A stretch of DNA of 64,000 nt, taken from assembly GCA_036346245.1 (NCBI GenBank), contig CM070751.1:21277455-21341454 (forward strand). Reading direction: 5' to 3'. This DNA is from Bonia amplexicaulis. Taxonomy: Eukaryota > Streptophyta > Magnoliopsida > Poales > Poaceae. The notes under the pieces were generated by a model, which saw nothing but the letters and a program-made list of their open reading frames with translations, did not search any database and had not been told where the DNA came from. This document shows, piece after piece, positions 1-13,100 of this stretch (positions are counted from its first letter, which is position 1; every line of letters begins with the position of its first letter). The position numbers and the translations under genes were made by a program.

Positions 1-1291
1 GTTGATTTGGAGCATATGGGTCGTCCAAATGAGAGCCTTTCAATAGCTGAAGGAGGAGTAATTGATTCATGGGTCCGTGCTGGGTCAAAGATCGCACTGC
101 AAAGGAGAGTGCTGCGTCTAAGCAAACCTCCACGGCGCTGGAAAGTTCCCAGTTATGCCGATTCTGTTAAGAGAAATATAAAAGAGGTACATTTATCGCT
201 GATGTTCCTCATCGAGGACAAACGTCATACTTTCTTTCTGGTCTATTGGATCAAGGTTGTAACATGGACTATGCTACATAATCTATGCTTGGGATGCATC
301 TTCTATTATCAGGTGAACATCGAAGGAAGGCCATTAAATTGTGAAACAGGAGCAAAGAATGTATTTTATGGCTATGATAGCGAACTTTGTGGGGTAGAGC
401 AGCTGGCTTTACAATATTATGCTGATGAAGGAGGTGGTTGGCAAGGTACCCATTCAGAAGGTGGCATTTGGATGACCATCTTTGGCCTTCTAATGTGGGA
501 TGTAATATTTTCAGATGTACGGGATGTTTTCCAGTCTAAATTTCAGGTAAATGACCTATGGCACATGCTTTATTTATTAGAGGTGCATAACCATATGCAT
601 TATGCTGACACAACTCTGGCAATCATTATGCCTTTCCTAATTCTATTGCTTGCATGTTCGAGTCAATGGTGAATGATGTTTTTTCTGTAAGGTCGCCACA
701 AATTCTCTTGTAGTAGATTCCAAATGTGAAATCCCTGTTAATATCATTTGATAGGTTGTTGAACCTCATCACCTCATCACGATCTTTTACTTGGCTTCCT
801 TCAACGCTTTTGCATAGTTTGATTTGCGTGTTCTCTTGCAGACAGCCCCTCTTGATTTTGAAACAGATGACTTCTACAAGTCAAGAAAGGACCTTATAGA
901 ATCCCAGTTGAAAATGATACAAGATGGAATGGCCGAAGAGATGCTTATCAGCTCCTGGCAGCTACACCAAGGGACATCCTGCAGGGGTGTTAATTGGGAC
1001 CGGCATTCGTTGACCGATCTACGAGCTGCCGTTGCATGTGTTGGTGGGCATTTCTTGGCATTACTTCTCCGGCATCTAGCCCTTGATTACAGGAGCTGGT
1101 CTAGCGGAATGCCCGATTTGCTGCTGTGGCGTTTCCTCGATGAACGAGGTGGCGCTGAAGCTAAACTCGTGGAGGTCAAAGGACCCAGGGATCAGCTGTC
1201 CGAGCAACAACGTGCTTGGATTCTTGTTCTCATGGATTTTGGATTTGATGTGGAAATTTGCAAAGTGAGTCCAGTTTCTAAGCGGAGATAG
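1..1291 (+). CDS. FAN1: FAN1 (Fanconi-associated nuclease 1), 3' part only
   Basis: C-terminal 289 residues of a FAN1-type structure-specific nuclease that processes interstrand crosslinks in the nucleus. Three exons are visible: 1-186, 313-546 and 842-1291, all joined in phase 0 with GT-AG borders; the stop is TAG at 1289-1291. The last exon carries the VRR-NUC fold: a GGHFLALLLRHL helix, then SSGMPDLLLW (the catalytic Asp lies in PD), then LVEVKGPRDQLSEQQ, which supplies the E-x-K metal-binding pair. The exon at 313-546 holds the preceding helical region (LCGVEQLALQYY, EGGIWMTIFGLLMWD). The gene starts outside the window; the ATG at 16-18 is internal. The reading frame is open in all three exons, so this part looks functional. 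It converges on MAT1, about 0.9 kb away. The family call is firm because the catalytic block is so characteristic. Confidence 0.93.
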
Positions 1292-2173
1292 TATTTCCCA
1301 GTCAAAGCTATACCTGGTGTAACAATTTATTTTATTGATCATTTATGCGCAAAGTATTCAATTGATTAAAAGATCGAAAATTGTAACATGTAAAAGCAAC
1401 ATTGTTCTTAGCTGAAACCTGCACTGATGTTGTCTAAATTTGAGAACATTCTTGCAGCTTGTTTATACAGTGTCATTCTAACACAACTATAGTTGTCGGA
1501 TCTCGGAAAGCTCGGGACTGACACTAATGATTTGTCAATTTGTGTCCCCGGTCTTGGTAATTTGCTTAAGGTTGCCGAAGTAATCCATCTCAGATCAGTA
1601 ACTGGCCGGTTAAAATAATCTTGTCTGGAAACTGGAAATGCAAGTAAACTCATAAACCAGAAGACATGCTAGAGTGGAAGAATCTGATACAGTCGTATTT
1701 TGGTTTCGTTGGGGTTCATATGAACTGACAATTTCCAGTTTAGACTATTATCTGAAAGATCTCAGGCTGATAAGCATGATCCTCACCAGGAATTAGGTTT
1801 AACTAAAAACTCCGACGAAGAAGCAATGTTAGACAAATTGATATTACATTTGTGAAGAGGCAAGGCTTGAAAGTTGAAAACAACAAATTATGTCATTACA
1901 CAGGAACAATAACAATTTTCACCATCATGATGTACTTGAGAGACTGGCAAGTGCATAGCAGTCATTGCCATGAGCAAAGGTACATCAACATGCAAGTTCC
2001 CAGCTTTCAAAGAAAGGATGATTTTCCAATCACTGGGCCTCTTGATGCTGGTTGATACTTCAATCCCCCTCTTCTCGAAGTCCCGATGCAGCCCATAGCT
2101 AACCATGTTATAGCTTAACAAATATTATGTGCTGGTCCAAGGGCTGTCGTATGTTTACCAGGCAATCTGACCT
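1292..2173. other. Convergent intergenic region between FAN1 and MAT1
   Basis: AT-rich DNA between two converging stop codons, presumably holding both 3' UTRs. I see no open coding exon, RNA gene or terminal inverted repeat in it. Confidence 0.5.
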
Positions 2174-3852
2174 TTAGATGAATATGCTGCTAAACGCCTC
2201 CTCTAATGCTCTTCTCTTACCCAATTCAACAGTCCATCCACCTGCTCGAGCTCCTCTCTCCGCACGTAGTTTCATGGTCTCCTCGTCGTCTCCTTGAAGA
2301 GGATCTGATGAACCACCAATTGGTTGGGGAGCCATACCTGTCGGACGGGCTGAGCCAGGCCACCAGGAACGGCAGCAGGTGCATACTGGCCTTGAACTCC
2401 CACCCCACTGCTAATGCCCTGGGAGCTTCCAGCAGCCTGTTACAAGTTGCAAAAGTAGCATACATTGGCACTTATACCACATAAATATCAGAACAGCCTA
2501 AAATAGACAAAAATGCATTGCATCAACGCATTAACTTCATGTAGTACAGAACAGAGAAACAAAGGGAAGAAATGGTAAGCTTACAGTAAGTACTTTATGA
2601 CTCAAAAGTGTGTAGTCAAGCCAGATGAAATAAAATGATTGAACATAATTAGCATAGAACTAATGCTGCAAAGTGACCACGATAGTAGGCTAATAGCCTA
2701 TCTTCTAAACCTTGGACATTACTACCATGATATGTGGTCAGAAAACTAAGCAGCTAATATTTAAAGCTGCAAGGCCTAAGCAAACTTAAAATGTTGATGA
2801 AATGCTTATTCAATGTCAACTGAAATGTTGCTGGCGAAGGATTCAAGTTGCTAAAGTCTGGCTTTCCCATCGCCAGACCGTAATTGCTACTGCGGTCATG
2901 TTTCAGCTAGATTAACTTGCTGAGAATATTTGATTGCATTCACAGTTGCCTATCAAAAATATTTAATAGGTTGTCAAGGTGAAAAATCTAAAAGGTGGCA
3001 CCTCACAATTTAACGTTTCATCGGCACCAATTTCTGAAGAAATTTACTAGAGTTTTGTATAGTTAAAAACTATTAAAATTAAATAGTAGCAATGAATGTT
3101 CTCCATATGCAATCACCCAAAGTTAATGGGATTGCACATGTAAGACACATCAAACTACCAAACCCTCAATGGTACCGTTGAAGAAGTCAGGCATATATTT
3201 CTACAAACATATATGAAATGTATTATCCAGTTTGCTAATCATCAACTAACCATATCATTGGCGTCAGCCTTTACAGGGTTCATTCTGCTTGCTTTAAGTG
3301 CTGCGGCAAGGTCTTCAGCCTACATAAGAAATATATTGGAAATATGAAGAAAAACATCTTTACTGAACTTTTTTACTACATCAGATCCCACAACAAAGAA
3401 CACAGCATACCCTTTTAGCTCGGGACAAGTATATCTGTTCAGCATTTTCCTGTTGGTATCTGGCAATTTTAGCTTCAATCGCCTCGACATCTATGCCTTC
3501 AATAAGGTTGAAAGCTTCAAAAAGACGAATTTTAAACAAACAAACCTTGGTCAAAATCTTTGCCTTGCTGCCATTCAAAATCGACCAACCTACAAGCTAG
3601 AAAAACAACTTACTCATATCCTCAACTTCTTCTAGATAGTCGTTGTAATCTTTCAGCGACTGGAAATGATCCTGCGTCTTGTTGAACCTGAACTCGTATC
3701 CACACAAAGAATCATATTTAGCAGCTTGACAGCGAAAGTTACAAAAAGAACCTGAGGAGTTCAGGGTGGAGAGCGCACATGCTGGCCATCCTGCGGCGGA
3801 TGGTCATCTCCTTCGCCCACGCGTTCCCGCCACCGCCAGAAGCCACCACCAT
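2174..3852 (-). CDS. MAT1: CDK-activating kinase assembly factor MAT1 (frameshifted in last exon as read)
   Basis: MAT1 stabilises the CDK7/CDKD-cyclin H complex (CAK) of TFIIH in the nucleus. Exons on the minus strand: 3852-3779, 3687-3614, 3514-3411, 3319-3251, 2436-2174. Exon 1 starts MVVASGGGGNAWAKEM; exons 2-3 encode the family hallmark (FNKTQDHFQSLKDYNDYLEE, then EDMTFNLIEG and ARYQQENAEQI). The product starts next to this conserved helix, so it lacks the N-terminal RING finger of animal MAT1; the ending ELGKRRALEEAFSSIFI matches the animal C-terminus in kind. In the last exon the frame breaks near 2345-2352 (AQP followed by shifted codons, stop at 2272-2274); one added base restores the conserved tail to the stop at 2174-2176 and gives 194 residues. 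The missing base is more likely a sequence error than inactivation of an essential gene. The start lies 273 bp from the divergent OXA2 ATG. Confidence 0.88.
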
Positions 3853-4125
3853 CTCGCCGCCGCCGCCTGGACCTCAGGCTTAGCTGCCGTGGAGTCGCGC
3901 CGTGTCAGGTTTGAACTGGGAGGAGGAAGGTGACTAGGGCTCGGACGGGAAGAGGGGGGAAGAAGCGTAGGCTCGGAACTACAATTTCGTAAAAGGTCAG
4001 GGTGCTTTGCGTAGAAGTGCATGTTCGCGTGCATCTGATCCGTCCATTACCGATCAAACGGACCACGTTTGCACGTGGCACCTGTTAGATCCTCCTGTCC
4101 CTTGCATCTCCACGTCACGAACCCC
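3853..4125. promoter_or_regulatory. Short divergent (shared) promoter region, MAT1 / OXA2
   Basis: Only 273 bp separate the MAT1 ATG (minus strand) from the OXA2 ATG (plus strand), so both promoters and both 5' UTRs must lie here or overlap. An ACGTG-type core (gcacgtggca, around 4072-4081) is the only recognisable plant cis-motif I see. Bidirectional use is inferred from geometry alone. Confidence 0.5.
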
Positions 4126-7100
4126 ATGGCGCTTCCGATTCGCCTCCTCGGCCATCTCGGCGGCCGCCGCCGCCTCCTCCCGCCGCCGCTCGCCGTCCTT
4201 TCCCACCTCTCCGCCTCGGCCCAAAGCCCTAATCCGCACTCCCCACTGCTACTACTCCGCTCCCTTTGCCCCCTCGCGTGCTCCCTTTTGCCGTGCCCGC
4301 GCGAAGCTTCTCCTGGTTCTCCCGTTCCAGCCCCACCTCCCTTCCGGCGCGGCCGCCGCGGAGGCTCCCGAAGAGGACGCGTACGCCGAGAGGGAAAGCT
4401 TCTACTTGGATGATGTGAGTAGTGCTGATTGCGGGGAAGGGCTCGCCAGCGCGGCAGGTGGTGTGGCGGATGCCGTGGGTGTGGCCGCCAGTGGCGATGG
4501 AGGCGGTGTCTCGGGTTTGGCTATCGGCGCGGTGGTCGACCTCCTGGACGGATTCCATAGTCTCACCGGACTACCATGGTAGGCTTCCTGCGGTGGAAAG
4601 CTGCCATTTTTCCCTTACTGTTGTTATTGTTGCTGCCTCTGCCGCTGCCGCCGCCATTAGTTCAAACTTTAATAGGTTAGAGTTGATTTGGCATTTTGCA
4701 TGCGCTTAAATGGAGCATGTGTGGTATGCTGTGCTGCATGCTGAATGTAACTTACAATTCCAGTCATAATTCTGATCATGAACCTCACCTTACCTTTGTG
4801 TCATGACATTTCATTTTGCGGGGGATTGGGTAATCTTGTTCAGAGACCTGTGACCTCCAAATTGACACAGCCATATGCAACTGTATTCCATGAGATTTTG
4901 ATCACAACATGTTCTATCGAAGTAATTAGGTTATTCTTGTGCTTTGAGCCATTTTTCTTTGTTTGGTATTTGCAGTGTTGTGACTTGTTAAGCACATTGA
5001 CAGAATACATGGATCCTTATTTTTAAGAACAACATGTCCATGAATATAACCACTGATTTTCATCGCAGGTGGATAACAATTTCCTGTTCAACTGTGGCTA
5101 TGAGACTATTGATACTTCCTGCCCTTATATTGCAAATTAAGAAGACTGCTAAAATTGGCGAACTATTTCCAAAATGTAAGTTCTGCAAACTTCTTACTGT
5201 CTTTTTCATTTTGTGATAAAATGTTTGCAATGCATTGGCTAACTGGTGCCCACAAAATATCAAATTAATATTGTTGTTTATCTCACAGAAAATAATTAGA
5301 AAATTATTCTTACATGGGTTTATATATATTTCTATCTAGTAAAATTAATTATGGAGAATACCCTTCCAGGGCCTATTCTATTTCTTTACATCAAAATGTT
5401 TATTTAGGTGAGCCCTGATTTCAACCATACAGTTGTGTGATTGAATTTAGATTGTTTATAACTTTCTCTTTTCTGTTTACATGTGCTGATTTTATTCTCA
5501 TATATCTCCTTTTAAAGTGCCCCCTCCATTACCCCCTCCTCTATCAGGAAGGAGCTTTCGTGACCAATACTCTCTCTTCCAAGAGAGAAAGCGAGAGCTT
5601 GGTTGCCCCTCCTTTCTTTGGAATTTGGCCTACTTTTCAGTCCAGGTAATAATAAAAATCTTGTGATAAGATCTTCTATCATTCACATGGTCTAACAATA
5701 GTTATGAATATTACTTTAGCATCAAATTCATTTTCCATAGTATTTCTTCTATTATTTGTTGTTCCAAATCTCCTTTTCTCCCCTATCTGTTGTTTCAAAA
5801 GCATTTAAGAGAGCATTCAACACCAAACTAATTTCCCCCCTATTGTCTCTTTGCTCATGTGTTTGGTCTTATATGCAGTTCCCTTGCTTTATGCTGTGGA
5901 TGACAAGCATCCGGAGTATGTGCCTTAGTAATCACCCTGGATTAGATAATGTATGTTCAAGGTATCTCTGTACTCAATTCTCTTCTATTACATTTCTTCT
6001 ACTAGTCTCAAGTTTTCTAAAGGAGTATGGTCTGTGAAGGTCATGGTGTTAGTAACCATACTTTTCTTTATCGATAGTGTTTTTCTGTTTTATAGGCAAT
6101 CACGAACTATGCTCATTTTAGTATTGTTTTGCAGCAACAAAACATTTTTATAATTACAATTACGACGCAACTTATTAAAATTACAAGAGAACTCTGGGAG
6201 GTACACCCGGGCAACTAATGTCGAGCATACGATGATGCCGCCCATTTCCATTTCGTGAATCGTAACTAACATATTTCTGTCCTAGAATGACTTTGGCATG
6301 GTTGCCCCGATTGAATAGAATACAGTTGATTAATGCTGTTAAATATACTTTGGGACATTGTCAGACCCGGATTTTTCAATCCGAAATCTCCTGTGATTTA
6401 ATTGCACTATTCCCTGGATCAGTAGATAGTGCTCACAGATACAGAAAATGAATATCAAATACATACCATGCGGAAGCGTAATAAAATAATAAACTTACAC
6501 ATGGGCCGATTAGGCCGAAATTAGAAAATTGCAGCAGCGGAAGAACGAAGCACACATGTGGGACCTTCAGGACATGCCCACAGGCAGCCAACTGGAGGTT
6601 CGCGACCTAGCCCTCGACATCTTCACCTTCTTTGCCTTCAAGACCCGAGTATTGCTTATGCGCAGTGTCCTGATTTCCTGAATCTGGATTTGTTATGAGA
6701 GCGAGTGTGAGCACACTAACCACCGTGCTCCGCGAGCCAATACACAGAATGCAAATATATAATATGCATGGCTTATCAAAGGAAAGGCTCGGGTTGTTTT
6801 ATTTGCCAGAAATCGCTTTTGGTATCATTGTTATTATTAAACCACAGTGTTATTGTTGCTACCTAGAACTCCCCACGACGATTGCCAAATTGACTCACTC
6901 CCCCAAATACCATAATTGACTTAATTCCCCAAAGACACAATTTTCTTACTAAATGCCGTCTAAGACTCCAAACAATGAGTGGCATCATTTAGCTAATCCA
7001 CCAATCAAACCCTTTATATATATACATTCATTTTGAATCCACCAATGTCTTCACGTATTCCGAATTCATACTAGTCCAATCTTGAAATCAATATTCACCA

Positions 7101-10100
7101 ACTCCCTACTTCTGAATTCCAATGATTCCCTAATAGGATTACTTTTTAATCCACCGACATCATTTATATCAGAACTTTCTAACAAATCAATCCTTTCTGC
7201 TAATGATCCAAAACCATAAATTGCTCTTTCCATAATCATCCTTATTTTCCTTATTTATCTCTAACTAATTCATCAATACTTCTGCACCAAGAATAACATT
7301 AATCTAGTTTATGCTTCAATTATCATGTCTCCAAATTTCCTCAAATTCAAATCACCTGTCTAGATCAATTCCTGTTAATCCCATTAAATCCAACAATTGC
7401 CTTTACACTCTTCAAATTCTCCAAAATCATTGATCCAGATTATACTCCGGTAATTATTATTATTCCTCCGATGTACCCAAAAATTCAATTCATCCTTCCA
7501 GTATTTTAATCAAATCCTATCAATCACATTATTACTAACATCTCTCAAGAATTTTTATTAGTGTCGTAATCCAACAATTTCTTTTGCACACTCTAATCTT
7601 CCAAAAATCATTTAAATCATCTTTCTAACTCATCCATTCATATAGGCTCCACCGATTTAATTCTCCTAAACCCCTTTCCAATATTCTTTGTTTATAATCG
7701 CCATGAATCCACCAACATCGTTATGTATTTACCACAACAGTCATCCTCTTTTCCTACGACTCTATTTATTCTTCCTGTCATTTTACTTCGTAAAAGAAGA
7801 AGCTTTATCATCGTTTAGCTTTTGAAATATAATACATAGAAAACCTCCTGAGACTTAGCAGTTTGAACAAAACGTAATATATATGAGAATGCAATAACAG
7901 TAGCGATTCAGATTCCATCCACCGTTACATGGCATCTGCACCATATGCTTAATCCTTCAGCGTTATAGCCGCTTAACTTATCACTGGGGCGACACCCAGG
8001 ACAACACAAACCAGGGCCTTGCACTGCCCTTCACTTTTCCATTCCCACCCACAAATTATTTTGAAACAGAACTATATCTGGTTAAGTTTCCCATGTCCGC
8101 CCTTGACCGTGGGCACGGCTATTCGAATAGTTTTGACTCTGCAGAGTTTGTACACTTTCACCACAAGAGACAATCAACTCGTTACCCCACACGATTCCTT
8201 AGTCATGTGGTTGAGCAGACCATCACAGTGACTGTTCAAAGTATCTAGTTCCTTTTGTCATCTCACCTTATGGGCTTCTCCCACTTGCGGTGGGTCCCAT
8301 CTATGCACGGATGTTCTCCACGGTTACTAACGCAATGCTCCACTTCCCGCAACGCTTAGAACAATGGAAAACTTCACCTCCCCTTGGTGTCCCTTTAGGC
8401 CTCCCTGCCCTTGCTTATCCACTTCAATCCACTACCGGTGAGATGAGTCCAGAGTTTCGATACAACTACTTAGCCAAGTTGTACTTTACGCACTTGTGGT
8501 TGCACTTGTTTTACGTGGAGATCATGACAAGATTCGGTCCTTAGTGGTATCCGGGTGATTCTACCACAACCCACTTTGTGCCTCCACCGCACCATTCACA
8601 CACACCATCGAACCATTCACCCGGATATTTAAGCAAGTTGGGGTTTTGGGAGCATAAAATAATAGTTCCAAATATTTCTCCAGTCATTCCCACCATGACT
8701 GCCCAACCAAATTTTCTCATGAATAAAAGTGATGCTTGGACGTTTTCACGCCCATGAATATCTATGCAACACTACGCATGGCGTAATGAATTACTGGACT
8801 TATTTTCAAAAGGTTACTATCATAATTTCGCTAGGGCGACAAGGATCACATATTCAAATATTCAACAAGGGGGTGTAATATTAATCAAGGTAAACAATGG
8901 GCATATAACTAGAATATTGAATTAAGCATGAATTTGTACATAAAATAACAAAGATGCAATTTGATAATTTAAACCAAAGTAATTTGCATAAAATGTAGGT
9001 TCAACATGATCAAAGTATTGACTACTTTGGCGCGGTTACATGCTCATGGTCTTGAGCTCACACAAAGCTTTCTCTTGAGCTTTTGGTCCCTATCTTCTCT
9101 TCGAACTTGACCTCGCTTGATCAATTGAATCTTCACGACTTCCAATTCTAATTACGCGCTAGATGACTGAATCCAAATAAAAGCAAATAACTCAAAAGAT
9201 CCAAACAAATCCGAACAAACTCAATTTGGTTTTATTATGAGTTAACGGGTGATTTGAGGCAAGGTCGGTGGTGGAATAGGATGACTCGATCTTTTTATTA
9301 CTAGCCACATTTTTTTTTTGTATTTATTCGAGAAGTTCCATGAGGTAGGTTAGACCTATGAATTGGTGTACGTGTCTAGCTGGTATTATTTTGTCGGCGC
9401 TAGTATTCGTGGCATATCTTTGTATAAAGTGATATATATACAATTTCTAGCTTACCGAGTTAATTTTAGAATGCGAGTTGAAAGCACTTTATGGTGCGAC
9501 ATTTTATGTACACTTATTTATTATTAGGCATAATTTAATTTGAGTTAGGATCTATTTATACGGTCCCAACTTGCTATATTTAATCATGCTTGATTTTGTT
9601 ATTTATCAAATCTAACGTTAAAATTTAATTTATGGCACATTATTATTTCGTCTATACTTCAATTATGATTAGGATCGTTCTTTTTAATCTAAATTTATCA
9701 ATCTAACCGTGCTTGTTATACGGGTTCATATTTTAATATGGCTATTAATTAAATCCACCAAAGGATTTGTTTAATGACAATTTGTTAAATGTTAGGCATA
9801 AAGACAACGGGTTATGGTTTAAACTTTGCAAAGAATTTCATAACATTTACTATCATGAAAGGGGTCATGGTTTATTGTTTTAGGGTAATCTTTATTTACT
9901 AGACCGCCACGAGGGCATAAATCTACACCATATTTCTAATCAATGCCCCGCCATGCTTTAGCTAGGAATTAAGCTTTAACATAAATGTTAAAGGCATATT
10001 AGTTACTAACAATTAACTTTTAATCCATGATTGAATATCTATTAAGCTTATTTATATTCTGAATAAATTTTAGCATCTTTTATTAATTATTTTGGATTTT

Positions 10101-13100
10101 CTTCCTTACTGTAGCTCGGTTAAAACAATAAAAAAAATCATGTTTTATTTCTAGAGAGGGATCGAACCCGGCAGGAGTGAATCGCGCATGCAAGAAGCCA
10201 CTCGGCCGACCGGTTTACCCGATTATCGAGGCGAAGGAATGCAATTGAGCCGAGACAGCAGCAGTGCCCAGAACAGAGCCAGCCGAGGCAGCGCATGGGC
10301 GGCGAGGTGGCCGGTGAGAGACCACCGGGGAGGCACCGGAGATGACCCAAGCGGGTTCCTGGGCGACGAGAGTCCGGGCGAGGAGCCGCGGGCCTAGGAG
10401 CTTTCTTGGCTGGCCACGGCGAGCACCAAGCATGCACAAGAATGGAGGTCACCGAGGAGGAAGGACTCGGTGACGAGGAGCCTCGCCGTCGCTTGGAGGA
10501 GGCTCGAGGCACCGAGTAGTTCCTCCCACCACGCGGAATCGAGAAGAGGCGGCCGAGGAGGAGGCGGCAGAGGAATGGCGGCAATGGGTTGGGAGGAGGC
10601 CGAATCGGGAGAAAGGGAGGAAAGAAGGAAGACAGTGCGGGCTGGGGAGGAAAACCGATGGCTTTATAGCTGCAATGAGGCGGGAGGCGCTTGATCGGCG
10701 GAGGACCGGTCAGGCAATGGGAGACCGGCGGCGGGAAGAAGCCATTGGTAAGGACCGAGCCGGCCCAATGCGTGAGGCGACGGGAGCAGGCGCGGGCTCG
10801 GCATGGGAGGCGACGGGAGCAGAGCTGGGCTCAGCGTCGTGGGGCGAGCAGGCAGAGGAAGAGGGAAGAGGAGAGAGGGAGGAGGCGGCGCATGGGAAGA
10901 AAGAAAGAAGGAAGGAAGGAGGCAAACATTGAGTGGGGCCAGTTGGCACGCGGCGAAGGAGGAAGGAGAGCGGGGAGGAGAAAAGGTGGGCCCACATGCC
11001 ATAGAGAAGGAAGGAAGAGAGGAAAGATTTAAGCACAATTTTGGAATCTAAATTTTAATTTTAATTTCTATTTCATGTTTAATATTATTGATTTCAATTG
11101 TTGCATTTTAATTCAAATCTTGTTCGATTATCTTGATACAAAACATACCGCCTTCTATTTCGATTTTATTTGACTTTTGCTACAAACTCAGATCTACAAA
11201 TATTTGAAGGTCCAAATTCGGTTTTTGTATGCTATTATTTTCATATTGAGATTTTATATTTTAACTTAGGTTTCTCCTCCTCATGTTGGATCATCTTTTC
11301 GATTCGCATTTAAAATTTTAGTTTACCATTATTTGCATATTCTCTTTTATAGCATTACTAATGTTTGTTTTGTTTTCATGAATTTCTTTAATTTTCAGAA
11401 TCTCAACCAAAGTTTTAAGAAACACTATAAAAATCCAAATTCAAATAGAATATATGACAAAAATAATTCAAAAGCTTCATATTTTCAAATTTAAATTTTT
11501 GGGGATGTTACGGACATCTAGCACTGAAATGGCAGATGTCGAAGTGCGAAGTACATGATTGGTACCGTTTTGTCCATGCTACAAGAGTTACTGAGTTAGC
11601 TCAACATATTTAGTAAAATTGCATGTTTGGTGGTAGCAGCAGTTCTATTGGAGGTGATGATAACATAGTATAATCTTGGTATTGGTGATTATAGGAGTCA
11701 GGGGCAGCGTCTGGGGGAAGGATTGGTTAGCCATATTTAATAGGTAAGGATGAACCAGTGAAGTAGTGGAATTGTGAAATATATTTCAGCAATATTTATG
11801 AAATGATGAATGAGGCGTTTTCATATTTAAATGAAGGAAATTTGGTGAGCACAAAAATTACATAACTAATGAGCAAGGTAAATTTGATATGTTCCGTGTT
11901 ATAGAAGAAATTTATTTTTTAAAATGTTTCAACAAAGGCAGTTGTTTTTTGGTTGGAAAAAAAACTTCGTGTGTCTTTATTTATCGAATATACATTGTGT
12001 GATTGCAAATGTTCCAAGGTTTCTAGTTCTTGATGCATACATATATTCATATTATGACACATTTACACTGTCTAGTTAATTTTGTTTTGACTCAATTTAA
12101 ATTTAACTTTCTGTTGTTATTTCTTGACAACTATACAGGGTGGTATTCTGTGGTTTCATAACTTGACCGAATTTTCACATGGCGCTTTAGGTCCTATTTT
12201 TCCTATCTTAGTTGCTGGTCTCCATTATTTGAATGTTCAGGTACTCTACTACACTATCTAGTTTTTGTTTTGTAAGGTTTGTTTACGAGTGTTCCTTTTT
12301 TGGCGAGTTACCGTTTATCACTTAAGTCTAGTGCCTGGCCAACACACAGAAGTTGTAAAAGGTTGAAGGCCATGATTGCTTCAATTTCCTTCTGGTAGGC
12401 TTGCACTGTGTGATCATTAATTTCAATGTTGCACATATCCTTTGGTTACTGAATCTTGCAAACAAGTTGATGTGTCTTGGGATGACAAATATTTAAATTT
12501 TGCAAGTCAAATGATCGCATCTGCTCTAAATACCTGGGAGTTGCAATTTTGTGTACCCATGTGAGCGTAGATTGTGCTATTGCAACTAGGGTTTTACTAA
12601 TTACTAGTGTTGGGCCGATTATAAGTTGGTTGTGGTTTTGGTTTCTGGATGGTTGCTGACAATCATCGGTCTTAGTGGAGGGAGTACAGTGTCAAAGTTC
12701 GAGAGATTAGCCCATCTGTGAATTGGTCTAGAACCAGGGTGGCAATTGGCTGCTATGTTTTGACACTGTTCCGATGAAAGTATAATTTCTTGACTTAACT
12801 ATAAAATATTTTCCAATAAAATTAGGAAGATTGCCTGTTCTTTTTTTTTTTTTGCTAGCTGGATTAGCAACACTAGTTTGTAATTTTTGTGAAACTAGGA
12901 TAATGAGCCTGTTTGGAGTAAATTATCCTGACTGTCTGATTTGTTGCCACAGATTTCTTTCCTGACATCCCAGATCAAGCATCATCCAGGAATTTTTGGC
13001 TTACTAGCAAAGGTATGTTCCTAAAGCCAATGACAGTTGGATATACGTTGCTAGTTGTCACAAGTTCCCAGTAAATTACTGGCACAAGTAACTGTCCCAT

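Noticed and set aside
7..672. A single 221-codon protein at the window start
   Set aside because: It reads through two introns. The true FAN1 exons are 1-186 and 313-546, with donor GT at 187 and 547.
4007..4582. Start of OXA2 at the ATG at 4007, which is in frame with the end of exon 1
   Set aside because: It would place the start outside a typical presequence, and the first about 80 residues have no organelle-targeting character. The ATG at 4126 begins MALPIRLLGHLGGRRR, and adding two bases makes the whole single-copy coding length a multiple of three.
10138..11051. Several overlapping long frames on both strands in the G+C-rich part of the large LTR
   Set aside because: They are open in many frames at once because the sequence is purine-rich and repetitive (GGA/GAG words). 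There is no recognisable protein and no splice context.
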